Below are positions 34,289-44,042 of a DNA stretch of 64,000 nt, piece by piece (the stretch's first letter is position 1; each line of letters begins with the position of its first letter). The notes below the pieces were generated by a model. The model saw only the letters and a list, made by a program, of their open reading frames with translations. It did no database searches and had not been told where the DNA came from. This DNA is from Bradyrhizobium retamae. Its GTDB lineage: Bacteria > Pseudomonadota > Alphaproteobacteria > Rhizobiales > Xanthobacteraceae. The position numbers and the translations under genes are program-made. The stretch lies in contig NZ_LLYA01000090.1 of the NCBI RefSeq assembly GCF_001440415.1, positions 1 to 64,000 on the forward strand. Direction: 5' to 3'.

Positions 34289-35554
34289 GTGAAAGTCATC
34301 GTTCTCGGCAGTGGCGTGATCGGCGTCACCACAGCCTATTATCTGGCGCGTTCCGGCCACGAAGTTGTCGTCGTCGATCGTCAGGCTGAGCCTGCACAGG
34401 AAACCAGTTTTGCCAATGCCGGCGAGGTATCGCCCGGCTATTCGTCGCCCTGGGCCGGCCCCGGCGTGCCGGTCAAAGCGATCAAGTGGCTATTGATGCG
34501 GCACGGACCGCTGGTGATCTGGCCCAAGCTGGATCCTGTCATGTGGATCTGGGGGCTGAAGATGCTGCGCAACTGCACGGCAGAGCGCTACGCGGTCAAC
34601 AAGAGCCGGATGATCCCGATAGCCGAGTACAGCCGCGATTCCTTGCGCGCGCTGCGCGCCGAGATCGGTATCATGTATGACGAGCGCAGCCGCGGCACGC
34701 TGCAGCTCTTTCGCAAGCAGAAGCAGCTCGACTCGACCGGCGACGATATCGCGGTGCTCAAGCAATACGGCGTGCCGTACGAGCTTTTGGATCGCACCGG
34801 CTGCATCGGTGCGGAGCCGGCGCTCGCGGCCGTGAAGGACAAATTCGTCGGCGGGCTACGATTGCCGCAGGACGAGACCGGCGATTGCCACATGTTCACG
34901 CAGGCGCTCGCCAGGGAAGCAGCGAAGCTCGGCGTCGAGTTCAAGTTCAATACCACGATCGAGCGGCTGGTCGCGGAAGGCGGCAGGATTACCGGCGTCG
35001 TCACCAGCGCGGGCTTGTTGCAGGCCGATGCCTATGTCGCAGCACTCGGAAGCTGGTCACCGCGGTTGCTCAAGCCTCTGGGTGTTTTTGTTCCGGTCTA
35101 TCCGGTGAAGGGCTATTCGATCACGGTCCCCGTCATCGATCCCGATGGCGCGCCGGTATCGACCGTGATGGACGAGAGTTACAAGGTCGCGATCACGCGG
35201 CTGGGGGACCGCATCCGCGTCGGCGGCACCGCGGAAATTTCCGGCTATTCGAATACGCTCGATGCGGCGCGAAGGCCGACGCTCGACCATTCGCTGATCG
35301 ACATGTTTCCGCGCGGCGGCGATTTGAGCAAAGCGAGCTTCTGGTGCGGCTTGCGCCCGATGACGCCGGACGGACCGCCAGTGATCGGCGCGACGCGCTA
35401 CAGCAATTTGCACCTCAACACCGGACACGGCACGCTCGGCTGGACCATGGCCTGTGGCTCGGGAAGGGTGCTGGCAGATCTGATCTCGGGGCGGAGGCCG
35501 GATATCGATGTGAGCGAGCTCAGCGTGGGTCGGTACGATCACAGGTTCGGGTGA
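34289..35554 (+). CDS. D-amino acid dehydrogenase (DadA-like), FAD dependent
   Basis: A 421-residue flavoprotein with N-terminal dinucleotide-binding motif ([20 protein letters not shown]), the DadA segment [20 protein letters not shown], and C-terminal [14 protein letters not shown] and [16 protein letters not shown]. It oxidises D-amino acids to 2-oxo acids, passing electrons to the membrane chain. It lies 156 bases after the aminotransferase gene, so D-alanine oxidation could complete that step. Confidence 0.92.
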   Translation: MKVIVLGSGVIGVTTAYYLARSGHEVVVVDRQAEPAQETSFANAGEVSPGYSSPWAGPGVPVKAIKWLLMRHGPLVIWPKLDPVMWIWGLKMLRNCTAERYAVNKSRMIPIAEYSRDSLRALRAEIGIMYDERSRGTLQLFRKQKQLDSTGDDIAVLKQYGVPYELLDRTGCIGAEPALAAVKDKFVGGLRLPQDETGDCHMFTQALAREAAKLGVEFKFNTTIERLVAEGGRITGVVTSAGLLQADAYVAALGSWSPRLLKPLGVFVPVYPVKGYSITVPVIDPDGAPVSTVMDESYKVAITRLGDRIRVGGTAEISGYSNTLDAARRPTLDHSLIDMFPRGGDLSKASFWCGLRPMTPDGPPVIGATRYSNLHLNTGHGTLGWTMACGSGRVLADLISGRRPDIDVSELSVGRYDHRFG

Positions 35555-35570
35555 GGGCGCATAACGCTCG

Positions 35571-35725
35571 CCACCGTCATTGCGAGCCACCGGGTCGCGC
35601 GAATGCGCGCCCGATGACAGGCTCCGCGAAGCAATCCATCTCACGGCGCGGGGATAGATGGATTGCTTCGTCGCTGTCGCTCCTTGCGCAAACGCTTCGC
35701 GTTTGTCGCAGGCAATGACGACGGT
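35571..35725. repeat. Dispersed intergenic repeat, family B copy 2
   Basis: A long palindrome with ends CACCGTCATTGCGAG and GGCAATGACGACGGTG, and inner pair GCGAAGCAATCCATCT / AGATGGATTGCTTCG. It shares the inner pair and the end motifs with 21286-21373 but carries extra loop sequence. It separates two convergent genes. Confidence 0.82.
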
Positions 35726-35745
35726 GTCGTGTCGTTCCCTCCGCA

Positions 35746-38064
35746 TCAACCCTGCTCGGGAGGATCGAAGGCCCTAATCGGTGGTACCGATCCCCTGTAC
35801 TTCTCGCAGTCGACCACCGTCACCTGACCGCAGCAACCTTGCGCGAGCCGCGAGGTGCCGATGTCGCGGGTGAGCACGTTCGGGTTGCCATGAACGCAGA
35901 GCGGATGTCCTGCGGTGCCGGCTTGCGGATCGTACCAGGCTCCGGTGGACAATTGCACCACGCCGGCCATGACGTCCTCTGTAACCGCGGCTGCGGCCAG
36001 ACATGCGCCCCGGTCATTGAACAGCCGGACGATGTCGCCGTCGCTGATGCCGCGGCCCGCGGCATCAGCAGGATTGAGGCGGACAACTTCCCGGCCGGCA
36101 ATTTTCTTGGACTGGCTGTAGGCACCGAAGTCGAGCTGGCTGTGCAGCCGGGTCGCCGGCTGGTTGGCAATCAGCGTCAACGGGTGGCGCGAATCCGGCA
36201 GTTCGGTTGACGGCAGCCATGCCGGGTGGGGCGGGCAATCGTCGTAATCGAAACCTGCGATGGTTTTCGAATAGATCTCGATCTTGCCGCTTGGTGTGGG
36301 CAGCTTGTTCTTGACAGGATCGTTGCGGAAGGCGCGCAGAAAGCCGCCGTCATCGGGGGCCGATGGCAGCGCGAGTTCGCCGCGCCGCCAGAACTCGTCG
36401 AAGTCAGGCGCATCCCAACCGGCGTCGGCAAGCGCCCGCCGCGTCGGCTCGTAAAGATGGGCCAGCCATTGCCTGGTATCGCGTCCTTCCGTGAAGGCCT
36501 GTTCGACGCCCAATCGCCGCGACAGCGCGGCAAAAATATCGAAATCGTCGCGCGCTTCGCCAATCGGGTCCACGGCCTTGCGCATCGCGACCAACCTTGG
36601 ATCGGTGCCGGCGGCGCCGATATCGTCGCGCTCCAGCGTCATGGTCGCCGGCAGCACGATGTCGGCAAACTTCGCCATCGGCGTCCAGGCGCTCTCGTGC
36701 ACGACAATGGTTTGCGGGACATTGAAGGCCCGCCGTAGCCGATTGATATCCTGGTGATGATGGAAGGGGTTGCCGCCCGCCCAGTAGACCAGCTTGATGT
36801 CGGGATACCGCATCGTGCGGCCGTTGTATTCGAACGTTTGTCCCGGACTGAGGAGCATGTCGGCGACACGCGCGACCGGGATGAACTCGGCGGTGCCATT
36901 CTTGCCTTGCGACAGCGTCGGGATCGGAACCGCGTTGAGACGGCGGCCGGTATGACCGAGCGCACCGAGTGCGTAATTATATCCGCCGCCGGGCAGGCCG
37001 ATCTGGCCCAGCATGGCCGCGAGCACCGCGCCCATCCATACCGGTTGCTCGCCATATTGCGCCCGCTGCAGGGAATGCGAGACCGTGATCAAGGTGCGTC
37101 CGCGCGGCAGCCGGCGGGCGATGTCGACGATTGTGTCGGCCGGAATGCCGGTAATGTCGGCGGCCCATGCCGCGTCCTTTGGCGTATGGTCGTCGCGGCC
37201 GAGCAGATAGCGTTCAAAGATGTCGAAGCCGGTGCAATAGCGCGCGACAAAGCCGCTGTCCCACAGGTTCTCGACGAGGAGCTTGTGGGCGAGCGCCAGC
37301 ATCAGTGCGACGTCGGTGCCGACCTTGATCGGCATCCACCGGGCGCCGGCCGCTTCCGGCATGTCGTCGCGCAAGGGCGCGATGCCGTAGAACACGGCGC
37401 CGCGGCGCGCGGCCCTTTGCATCGCGTCGCGCTCGATGTGCCGGCTGATGCCGCCACTTGCGACGTCCGAGTTTTTCAGCGCCATGCCGCCGAAGGCCAG
37501 CACCGTATCGGTGTGCTCGGCGATCTGATCCCATGTCACGTTGTGGCGCGAGATGCCTTCGAAGCCGCCGAGGATATGCGGCAGGATCACGGCCGAGGCG
37601 CCGGCGCTATAGCTGTTCACCGAACGCACATAGCCGCCGAACGCTATGTTCAGGAAGCGATGAACCTGGCTCTGCGCGTGGTGGAAACGTCCGGCGCTGG
37701 CCCAGCCATAGGAGCCGCCATAGACCGCGGCGGCGCCATATTCGGTTCGGATCCGCGCCAATTCGCCTGCGAGCAGGTCGAGCACTTCGTCCCAGGGGCA
37801 CGCGACAAATTTCTGTTCGAAGGTGCGCGGAGCGGGTGCGCTTCGCTCCAGCCATGCCTTGCGCACCATCGGCCGCAGGATGCGGGCCTTGTGGCGCATC
37901 GCCGTGGTGAAATTCTGCAACATTGGGGAGGGCGCCGGATCGTGCTCGTACGGCTTGATATCCAGCGTCGCGCCATTCCAACGTGCCGCGAAGGCGCCCC
38001 AATGCGCGCTGTGCGGGCTCCAATCCTCTCGGGCTTGATCCATCCGTTGTTCCAGACTGTTCAT
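35746..38064 (-). CDS. Molybdopterin oxidoreductase, BisC/TorA/DorA type
   Basis: A 772-residue enzyme of the DMSO reductase family without an N-terminal iron-sulfur motif or Tat signal, so it should be cytoplasmic like biotin sulfoxide reductase. Features: start HWGAFAARWNGATL, GGSYGWASAGRFHHAQSQ, the probable Mo-ligand serine in NSYSAGA, and the C-terminal molybdopterin dinucleotide-binding segment (ATRLHSQLDFGAYSQ, GDIVRLFNDRGACLAA). A likely role is reduction of biotin or methionine sulfoxide. Its ATG overlaps the stop of the upstream regulator gene. Confidence 0.88.
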   Translation of the reverse strand: MNSLEQRMDQAREDWSPHSAHWGAFAARWNGATLDIKPYEHDPAPSPMLQNFTTAMRHKARILRPMVRKAWLERSAPAPRTFEQKFVACPWDEVLDLLAGELARIRTEYGAAAVYGGSYGWASAGRFHHAQSQVHRFLNIAFGGYVRSVNSYSAGASAVILPHILGGFEGISRHNVTWDQIAEHTDTVLAFGGMALKNSDVASGGISRHIERDAMQRAARRGAVFYGIAPLRDDMPEAAGARWMPIKVGTDVALMLALAHKLLVENLWDSGFVARYCTGFDIFERYLLGRDDHTPKDAAWAADITGIPADTIVDIARRLPRGRTLITVSHSLQRAQYGEQPVWMGAVLAAMLGQIGLPGGGYNYALGALGHTGRRLNAVPIPTLSQGKNGTAEFIPVARVADMLLSPGQTFEYNGRTMRYPDIKLVYWAGGNPFHHHQDINRLRRAFNVPQTIVVHESAWTPMAKFADIVLPATMTLERDDIGAAGTDPRLVAMRKAVDPIGEARDDFDIFAALSRRLGVEQAFTEGRDTRQWLAHLYEPTRRALADAGWDAPDFDEFWRRGELALPSAPDDGGFLRAFRNDPVKNKLPTPSGKIEIYSKTIAGFDYDDCPPHPAWLPSTELPDSRHPLTLIANQPATRLHSQLDFGAYSQSKKIAGREVVRLNPADAAGRGISDGDIVRLFNDRGACLAAAAVTEDVMAGVVQLSTGAWYDPQAGTAGHPLCVHGNPNVLTRDIGTSRLAQGCCGQVTVVDCEKYRGSVPPIRAFDPPEQG

Positions 38065-38756
38065 GACGCCTGCGTCACGCAATTCACCCACAGCACGACC
38101 GCTTTCGCATCTTTCGCGGGATTTGAGAAGCGGTGCGGGCGACGGCTGGCAAAGCGAAAACTGTCTCCTCGCTTGAGCGACCAGGTCTCGGCGTCGACCG
38201 TCAGCGTCATCTCGCCTTCCAGCACCAGCCCCGCCTCCTCACCATCATGCGTGTAAAGCTCATCGCCGGTGTTGCCGCCGGGCTCCATGTGCACCAGAAA
38301 CAGATTGAGGCGGTTCTCAGTACCCGCCGGACTCAGCAATTGCTTGGAAATGCCGGTCCGCCACAGTTTCAGTTCGGCGCGCTGCATTTCGCGCGTCACC
38401 ACGCCGCCGGATGCCGCCCCGTCTTTCGGCTGCGATCCGAACAGCGCGGCGATGCCGACGCCAAGCACGTCGGCCAGCGTCGCCAGCACGCGGAGCGAAG
38501 GCGACGACAGCCCGCGCTCGATCTGGCTGAGAAAGCCGATCGACAGATCGGTTTTCGCCGCAATCGTCTCCAGCGAGAATCTGTGCTCGCGGCGCAGGTC
38601 GCGGATGCGGCGGCCGACCGCAAGGTCCATCGCCGGCTCGGCCGGCCTGACGGCGGTCTTCGCCTTCGGCCGGGCCGTTGCCTTTCCGGCGGCCTTTTTC
38701 TTGGCCCTTGCCTTGGCCTTGAACGCCGGTTTCTTTATTCGCTTGCCGCCGCTCAC
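38061..38756 (-). CDS. XRE family regulator with cupin sensor domain
   Basis: A 231-residue protein: a Lys/Ala-rich N-terminal tail (KKPAFKAKARAKKKAAGKAT), a helix-turn-helix at about 46-100 (GRRIRDLRREHRFSLETIAA, LSIGFLSQIERGLSSPS) and a C-terminal cupin (HDGEEAGLVLEGEMTLTVDA, FRFASRRPHRFSNP). Domain plan and ends resemble the regulator at 32102-32650. It is translationally coupled to the molybdoenzyme and divergent from an amino-acid ABC operon, and could control both. Confidence 0.88.
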   Translation of the reverse strand: MSGGKRIKKPAFKAKARAKKKAAGKATARPKAKTAVRPAEPAMDLAVGRRIRDLRREHRFSLETIAAKTDLSIGFLSQIERGLSSPSLRVLATLADVLGVGIAALFGSQPKDGAASGGVVTREMQRAELKLWRTGISKQLLSPAGTENRLNLFLVHMEPGGNTGDELYTHDGEEAGLVLEGEMTLTVDAETWSLKRGDSFRFASRRPHRFSNPAKDAKAVVLWVNCVTQAS

Positions 38757-38816
38757 GTCACAACGCTTCCTTCATGTGCATGAAAATCACTTGCAAACCC
38801 CGGAGAAATGTGACCA

Positions 38817-38840
38817 CCATTTCATATTGGTGAAAATAGG
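38817..38840. promoter_or_regulatory. Candidate operator between regulator and ABC operon
   Basis: ATTTCA (38819-38824), six bases, TGAAAA (38831-38836), an imperfect inverted repeat. A similar ATGAAAATCA sits at about 38780-38789. It lies in the divergent promoter region, so it is a plausible binding site for the XRE-cupin regulator. Confidence 0.35.
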
Positions 38841-38917
38841 CCCGAACGGCGTTGCCCGCAACTCTTTGGTCTAAGGCGGGCGGGCCCGGGCGGCGTGCAG
38901 TTTCAGGAGGTGGTGCG

Positions 38918-39685
38918 ATGGCTCTGAAGCGTCTCGTTCAGGCCGCGGTGGCGGCCTTGGTTCTCGCCGCCGCAATGCCGGCATCCGCGCAAAAGGTGCT
39001 GAAGGTGGGCTCGACGCCGACCGGCGTACCCTTCACATTCCTCGACACCAAGACCAACAGCATTCAGGGCATCATGGTCGATCTCATTACCGAGATCGGC
39101 AAGGACGCCGGCTTCCAGGTTCAGATCGAGCCGATGCAGTTCTCGACCCTGATTGCCTCGCTTACCTCGAACAAGATCGACATTATCTCGGCGGCGATGT
39201 TCGTTACGCCCGCGCGCAAGGAAGTGATCGATTTCTCCGAGCCGTTTTACAGCTATGGCGAAGGCCTCCTGGTGCCGAAGAGCGATACGAAGACCTACAC
39301 CAAGCAGGACGATCTGAAAGGCGAAGTGGTCGGCGCGCAGGTCGGCACGGCGTTCGTCGATGCGCTGAAGAAGTCGGGACTGTTCAGCGAGGTGAAGGCC
39401 TACGACACTATTCCCGATATTCTGCGCGACGTGAACGCCGGCCGGCTGAAGGCCGGCTTCGCCGATTATCCGATCCTCGCCTATAACCTGAAGCAAGGTG
39501 GCTTCCCCGAGGCGCGCATCGTCGAGAGCTACAAGCCCGCGACCGTCGGTTCTGTCGGCATCGGCGTGCGCAAGGGCGATACCGAGCTGCTCGCCAAGAT
39601 CAATGCCTCGCTGGCGAAGCTGAAGGCGAACGGCACGGTCGAAAAGATCCTCGATAAATGGGGCCTCAAGGCGCAGGGTGCCTGA
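38918..39685 (+). CDS. Polar amino-acid ABC transporter, substrate-binding protein
   Basis: A 255-residue family-3 periplasmic binding protein. Signal peptide [19 protein letters not shown] is followed by [19 protein letters not shown]. Typical motifs: [57 protein letters not shown] strong AGGAGG precedes ATG 38918; the upstream open frame is ignored. It is the first gene of a coupled three-gene ABC operon; the ligand cannot be told. Confidence 0.92.
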   Translation: MALKRLVQAAVAALVLAAAMPASAQKVLKVGSTPTGVPFTFLDTKTNSIQGIMVDLITEIGKDAGFQVQIEPMQFSTLIASLTSNKIDIISAAMFVTPARKEVIDFSEPFYSYGEGLLVPKSDTKTYTKQDDLKGEVVGAQVGTAFVDALKKSGLFSEVKAYDTIPDILRDVNAGRLKAGFADYPILAYNLKQGGFPEARIVESYKPATVGSVGIGVRKGDTELLAKINASLAKLKANGTVEKILDKWGLKAQGA

Positions 39686-40338
39686 TGCAGGCGTTCTGGC
39701 GCGACGCGACCGAGTTCCTGCCGATCCTGATGAGCGGCGTGGCGTTGACGGTCATCGTCACCATCGGCTCGCTCTTGCTGTCGACCGCGCTCGGCCTGGT
39801 CTGGGCCTTGATGCGGGTATCCGGCATCGGCGTTTTCTCAGGTTTCAGCGCCGGGCTGATCAACGTGATCCGCGGCATTCCGATCATCGTGCTCCTGTTC
39901 TATCTCTATTTCGTGATGCCCGAACTCGGCCTCACGCTGACGGCGCTGCAGGCGGCGATCTTAGGCCTCGGCATCGCCTATTCGGCCTACCAGGCGGAGA
40001 ATTTCCGCGCCGGCATCGAGGCGATCGACAAGGGGCAGATCGAGGCGGCGCAGGCGATCGGCATGGGCTGGTGGCAGACCATGCGCCGCGTGGTGCTGCC
40101 GCAGGCGGTGAAGATCGTGTTGCCACCCTACGGCAACATCATGATCATGATGCTGAAGGATTCGTCGCAAGCCTCGACCATCACGGTCGCCGAGCTCGCG
40201 CTGCAGGGCAAGCTGATCGCATCCTCCACCTTCAAGAACACCAGCGTGTTCACGCTTGTGGCGCTGATGTATCTCACCATGAGCATCCCGCTCATCCTTC
40301 TGGTCCGTCACTTCGAGAAGCGCGGGGACCAGAAATGA
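39685..40338 (+). CDS. Polar amino-acid ABC transporter, permease
   Basis: A 217-residue membrane protein with about five helices ([20 protein letters not shown]) and the EAA loop [20 protein letters not shown]. Its ATG shares the last base of the upstream stop (TGATG), and its stop overlaps the ATPase start (ATGA), showing tight coupling. It forms the channel with the ATPase, probably as a homodimer. Confidence 0.93.
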   Translation: MQAFWRDATEFLPILMSGVALTVIVTIGSLLLSTALGLVWALMRVSGIGVFSGFSAGLINVIRGIPIIVLLFYLYFVMPELGLTLTALQAAILGLGIAYSAYQAENFRAGIEAIDKGQIEAAQAIGMGWWQTMRRVVLPQAVKIVLPPYGNIMIMMLKDSSQASTITVAELALQGKLIASSTFKNTSVFTLVALMYLTMSIPLILLVRHFEKRGDQK

Positions 40339-41066
40339 TCGAACTCACCAACGTTCACAAGAGTTTTGGCAAGGTCGAGGTGCTCAAGGGCATCACGGCT
40401 TCCGTCGAGAAGGGCGAGGTGGTCTGTGTCATCGGCCCGTCAGGATCCGGCAAATCCACCATCCTGCGCTGCATCAACGGGCTGGAGAGCTATGACCGCG
40501 GCGACATCCTCGTCGAAGGTGCGCGGGTCGATCGCAGCGCGCCCTCGATCGTTGCGATCCGGACGCAAGTCTCGATGGTGTTCCAGCGCTTCAACCTGTT
40601 TCCGCACCGTACCGCGCTCGAAAATGTCGTCGAGGGACCGCTCTATGTGAAGAAGGAGCCGCGCGCCGAGGCGCTGGAGCGTGGCCGCGCGCTGCTGGCG
40701 CAGGTGGGGCTTGCCGAAAAGTCCGACAGCTATCCGCCGCAACTCTCCGGCGGTCAGCAGCAGCGCGTCGCGATTGCCCGCGCACTTGCGATGCAGCCGA
40801 AGGCGATCCTGTTCGACGAGCCGACTTCGGCGCTCGATCCCGAGCTGGTCGGCGACGTGCTCTCGGTGATGCGCAAGCTCGCCGACGACGGCATGACCAT
40901 GGTCGTCGTCACCCACGAGATGGGATTTGCAGGAGATGTCGCCGACCGCGTGCTGTTCATCGATGGCGGCGTGATCGTCGAGCAGGGGCCAGCGAAGTCC
41001 GTGCTCAATCAACCGCAGCATGCGCGCACGCAGGATTTTTTGCGGCGCGTGCTGCATCCGCTCTGA
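40335..41066 (+). CDS. Polar amino-acid ABC transporter, ATP-binding protein
   Basis: A 243-residue ATPase: Walker [10 protein letters not shown], signature [15 protein letters not shown], Walker [16 protein letters not shown], switch His in [10 protein letters not shown]. It is a GlnQ/HisP-type subunit. It is followed 9 bases later by the PuuB-like oxidase gene, suggesting that the imported substrate is an amine or amino acid oxidised by that enzyme. Confidence 0.94.
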   Translation: MIELTNVHKSFGKVEVLKGITASVEKGEVVCVIGPSGSGKSTILRCINGLESYDRGDILVEGARVDRSAPSIVAIRTQVSMVFQRFNLFPHRTALENVVEGPLYVKKEPRAEALERGRALLAQVGLAEKSDSYPPQLSGGQQQRVAIARALAMQPKAILFDEPTSALDPELVGDVLSVMRKLADDGMTMVVVTHEMGFAGDVADRVLFIDGGVIVEQGPAKSVLNQPQHARTQDFLRRVLHPL

Positions 41067-41075
41067 GTTCGCAGC

Positions 41076-42368
41076 ATGAATGCACCCATCCGACTGCCGC
41101 TGCCGCCAAGTCTCTACGCCGATACGGCGGTCGCGCCGGCACCGACGCCGCCGCTCGATGGAGACAAGAACGTTGCGGTCGCAATCATCGGCGGCGGTTT
41201 CACCGGGCTGTCCACCGCATTGCATCTGGCCGAGCAGGGCGTGAATGCGATCGTGCTGGAAGCGCAACAGCCGGGCTGGGGCGCCTCGGGTAACAATGGC
41301 GGCCAGGTCAATCCGGGGCTGAAGCACGACCCCGACCAGATCGAGGTCGATTTCGGCGCAGAGCTCGGCGGCCGCATGATCGCGTTTTCCTACGGCACCA
41401 CCAACTATACGTTCGACCTGATCCGCTGCTACCAGATTCCCTGCGAAGCAAGGCAGAACGGCACGCTGCGCGCGGCGTATAACGAGGCGAGCGCCAGGGC
41501 AATCGAAAACACGGCAAGGCAGTGCATCCGGCGCGGCATGCCGGTGACACTGCTGAACCGCGAGCAGATGCGGGAGATCACCGGCACTGACCGCTATCTC
41601 TGCGCCATGCTGGACGATCGTGGCGGCGATTTGCATCCGCTGAGCTATGCGCGCGGGTTGGCGCGCGCCGCGATCGCGGCCGGCGCAGCCGTCCATGGCG
41701 AGACGCCGGCGCTCTCCTTGTCGCGTGAAGGCGCGCATTGGCGCGTTGAGACGCCGCGCGGGATCGTGCGCGCCGAAAAAGTGCTGCTGGCCACCAACGG
41801 ATTCACGGACGATCTGTGGCCGGGCCTGCGCCGCACCATCGTGCCGGTGTTTTCATCGATTGCGGCCACGGCGCCTCTATCCGAGGAGGTCGCACGCGAG
41901 ATCATGCCGACGCGCTCGGTGCTGTACGAGAGCGGTCACATCACGGTGTATTACCGGATCGATGCGCATAATCGATTGCTGATGGGCGGACGCGGGCCGA
42001 TGCGCTGGATCAGCAAGCCTGGCGATGTCGCCTATCTTATCCGCTATGCCGAACGGCTGTGGCCGCGGCTGAAAGGCGTGACCTGGACGCACGGCTGGAA
42101 TAGTCGGCTCGCGATCACGCCCGATCATTATCCCCATTTGCATGAGCCGGCGGAGAATCTTCTGATCTCGCTCGGCTGCAACGGCCGCGGCGTCGCGCTC
42201 TCGACCGCGATGGGCGCACAGCTCGCGCGCCGTCTCGCCGGCGGCAGAGATGCCGTGATCGATATGCCGATCTCAGGCATCAAGCCGATGGCGATGCACG
42301 CGTTCTGGCCGCTCGGCGTCACCGCTGCGGTGCTGGCGGGCAGGGTGCGAGACCGGCTGGGAATGTGA
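41076..42368 (+). CDS. FAD-dependent oxidoreductase, gamma-glutamylputrescine oxidase (PuuB)-like
   Basis: A 430-residue flavoprotein of the DAO family: GxGxxG in VAIIGGGFTGLSTALHLAE, the segment GWGASGNNGGQVNPGLK, and a C-terminal LGCNGRGVALSTAMGAQLA. These match PuuB/OrdL-type oxidases that act on gamma-glutamylputrescine or related secondary amines. No PuuA-type glutamine synthetase is present nearby, so the true substrate is open. It completes the ABC-transporter operon. Confidence 0.87.
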   Translation: MNAPIRLPLPPSLYADTAVAPAPTPPLDGDKNVAVAIIGGGFTGLSTALHLAEQGVNAIVLEAQQPGWGASGNNGGQVNPGLKHDPDQIEVDFGAELGGRMIAFSYGTTNYTFDLIRCYQIPCEARQNGTLRAAYNEASARAIENTARQCIRRGMPVTLLNREQMREITGTDRYLCAMLDDRGGDLHPLSYARGLARAAIAAGAAVHGETPALSLSREGAHWRVETPRGIVRAEKVLLATNGFTDDLWPGLRRTIVPVFSSIAATAPLSEEVAREIMPTRSVLYESGHITVYYRIDAHNRLLMGGRGPMRWISKPGDVAYLIRYAERLWPRLKGVTWTHGWNSRLAITPDHYPHLHEPAENLLISLGCNGRGVALSTAMGAQLARRLAGGRDAVIDMPISGIKPMAMHAFWPLGVTAAVLAGRVRDRLGM

Positions 42369-42449
42369 CTCGTCGCATCAGCAGCTAGAGCAGCCGACTA
42401 AGCTTGTAGGCAAAGCAATTGACAACCCAAATCGTCATAGATATGATCA

Positions 42450-42461
42450 TCAAATATTTGA
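42450..42461. promoter_or_regulatory. Perfect palindrome upstream of marR
   Basis: TCAAATATTTGA, a 12-bp perfect palindrome 15 bases before the MarR start, with another (ATGATCAT) just upstream at 42443-42450. It overlaps the position expected for the ribosome-binding/promoter region, so autoregulation by the MarR protein is likely. Confidence 0.5.
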
Positions 42462-42476
42462 GGATATCGGACCTGC

Positions 42477-43043
42477 ATGCATTCTGCAGCCAAAAACCCC
42501 CGCTACGAGCCTGCACCGCTGATCCTCGGGCGTGGCGGCGTTCCACTCCGCCGCATTTTGGCGCCGCTGGTGCGACGGCTCCAGCAAATCTGCCAGAGCA
42601 TGATCGCCGAGGCGCTGGAGGACGCAGGCTTGGTGCAGCTTGAGTTTGCCTTGCTGGCATTTGTCGATGACGTGCCCGGCATCAGCCAGCAAACGCTGTC
42701 AGAAGCGCTGGGAATCGATCGAAACAACGTCAGCCTCATCGCCGACAAGCTTGAAGCGCGCGGCCTTCTGATGCGGACGGTTAACAGCGCCGATCGCCGG
42801 GCTCGCGAACTCCAACTGACGCCCGAGGGCCGGAAACTGCGGCGCATGTGTATTCCGCGGGTTCGCCAGGCCAACGATCGAATTTTGACGTCGCTGAAGG
42901 CCGGCGAGAGGGAACTCTTTCTCGACATGCTGGTGCGCGTGGTGGAAGCCAATCGAGTGCACGCACGCCCCGGGGGCGGACGGCGCAAGCGCGGATCGGT
43001 CAAATCTCCACAGAAAAAAGGGAGGCCAAGCCATGCTACGTAG
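42477..43043 (+). CDS. MarR family transcriptional regulator
   Basis: A 188-residue protein with a winged-helix core: ALLAFVDDVPGISQQTLSEA, LGIDRNNVSLIADKLEARGL and the wing TVNSADRRARELQLTPEGRK. A basic C-terminal tail (GGGRRKRGSVKSPQKKG) is unusual for the family. Its last 11 bases overlap the start of the receptor gene, so the two are cotranscribed. It probably senses an aromatic or related small molecule (family knowledge). Confidence 0.88.
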   Translation: MHSAAKNPRYEPAPLILGRGGVPLRRILAPLVRRLQQICQSMIAEALEDAGLVQLEFALLAFVDDVPGISQQTLSEALGIDRNNVSLIADKLEARGLLMRTVNSADRRARELQLTPEGRKLRRMCIPRVRQANDRILTSLKAGERELFLDMLVRVVEANRVHARPGGGRRKRGSVKSPQKKGRPSHAT

Positions 43044-44001
43044 AGTACTCTTCAATCTGATCTTCCTGTTTGCGACGGCAATCGTCTGCACCTCGGAGCC
43101 GGTTCGCGCCGAACCCTGGCCGCAACGCGCCGTCAAAATCATTCTGCCGCTTCCTGCCGGCGGCGGCACTGATGTGGCGGCGCGGCTCTTCGCCGAGGAG
43201 CTTTCTCGACGGTGGGGACAGCCCGTGGTCGTCGACAACCGTCCCGGTGCTGATGGCATTGTGGGCGTCACAAGTTTCGTCAATGCCAATGATGACCATA
43301 CGTTGCTGTTTTCATTCGCAGGGCCGATCTCGATCAATCCGTTGATCCACGACAAACTGCCTTACGACCCGGTTCGCGATCTGGTGCCGATCGCGGCCGC
43401 GGTCGACAATTTCTTCGGAATTGCGGTGTCGACGTCGAGCGGGGTGCAGATGATGGATTCGTTCATCACGGCGGCGCGGGCTTCTCCCGAGCGATTTAAC
43501 TGGGCCGCAACCGCGGGTCTGCCGCAATATATCTTTCTAGCGCTCCAGAAGAAGAACGGACTGACGCTAACGCAAGTGCCTTATCGTGATTTTGCGCCGG
43601 CCGTGCAGGATCTCGCCGAAAATCGGATTCAGGTGTTGGTGACGACGCCGTCCTTCATGCTGCCGGCGGTCGCAAGCGGCAAAGCAAGATTGCTTATGGT
43701 CACTAATCGGCAACGCTCGCCGCTCGCCTTGGATGTGCCGACTGCGGAAGAAGCTGGATTTCCGGAGCTGACCTTCGAGGGCATCGTGGGCTTCTTCGGT
43801 GGGCGCAATTTGAAGGCTGCGGTTCGCGATAAGATTGCCGACGAAGTCGCTGCCGTGGGCAGAAATTCGGAAATCAGTTCGCGTCTGCGGGCGGCTGGCG
43901 TTGAGGTCCGCATCTTGATGCCCGCGGACTTCGCCAGTGCCATTGAAGAGCAGCGCACGAAGGTGCGCAAGATCGTGTCGAGCGACAAGCCAGCCCGCTG
44001 A
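43033..44001 (+). CDS. Bug/TctC-type tripartite tricarboxylate receptor
   Basis: A 322-residue periplasmic binding protein: signal peptide LFNLIFLFATAIVCTSEPVR, then EPWPQRAVKIILPLPAGGGT, DVAARLFAEELSRRWGQPVV and VDNRPGADG, the classical Bug motif set. No TctA/TctB membrane genes are adjacent, which is common for orphan Bug proteins. It may present a substrate to a transporter elsewhere or to a sensor. Confidence 0.9.
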   Translation: MLRRVLFNLIFLFATAIVCTSEPVRAEPWPQRAVKIILPLPAGGGTDVAARLFAEELSRRWGQPVVVDNRPGADGIVGVTSFVNANDDHTLLFSFAGPISINPLIHDKLPYDPVRDLVPIAAAVDNFFGIAVSTSSGVQMMDSFITAARASPERFNWAATAGLPQYIFLALQKKNGLTLTQVPYRDFAPAVQDLAENRIQVLVTTPSFMLPAVASGKARLLMVTNRQRSPLALDVPTAEEAGFPELTFEGIVGFFGGRNLKAAVRDKIADEVAAVGRNSEISSRLRAAGVEVRILMPADFASAIEEQRTKVRKIVSSDKPAR

Positions 44002-44042
44002 TCGTGTGGCGATTGCCGGAAGCGAATCGAGGAGGTCGAGCG

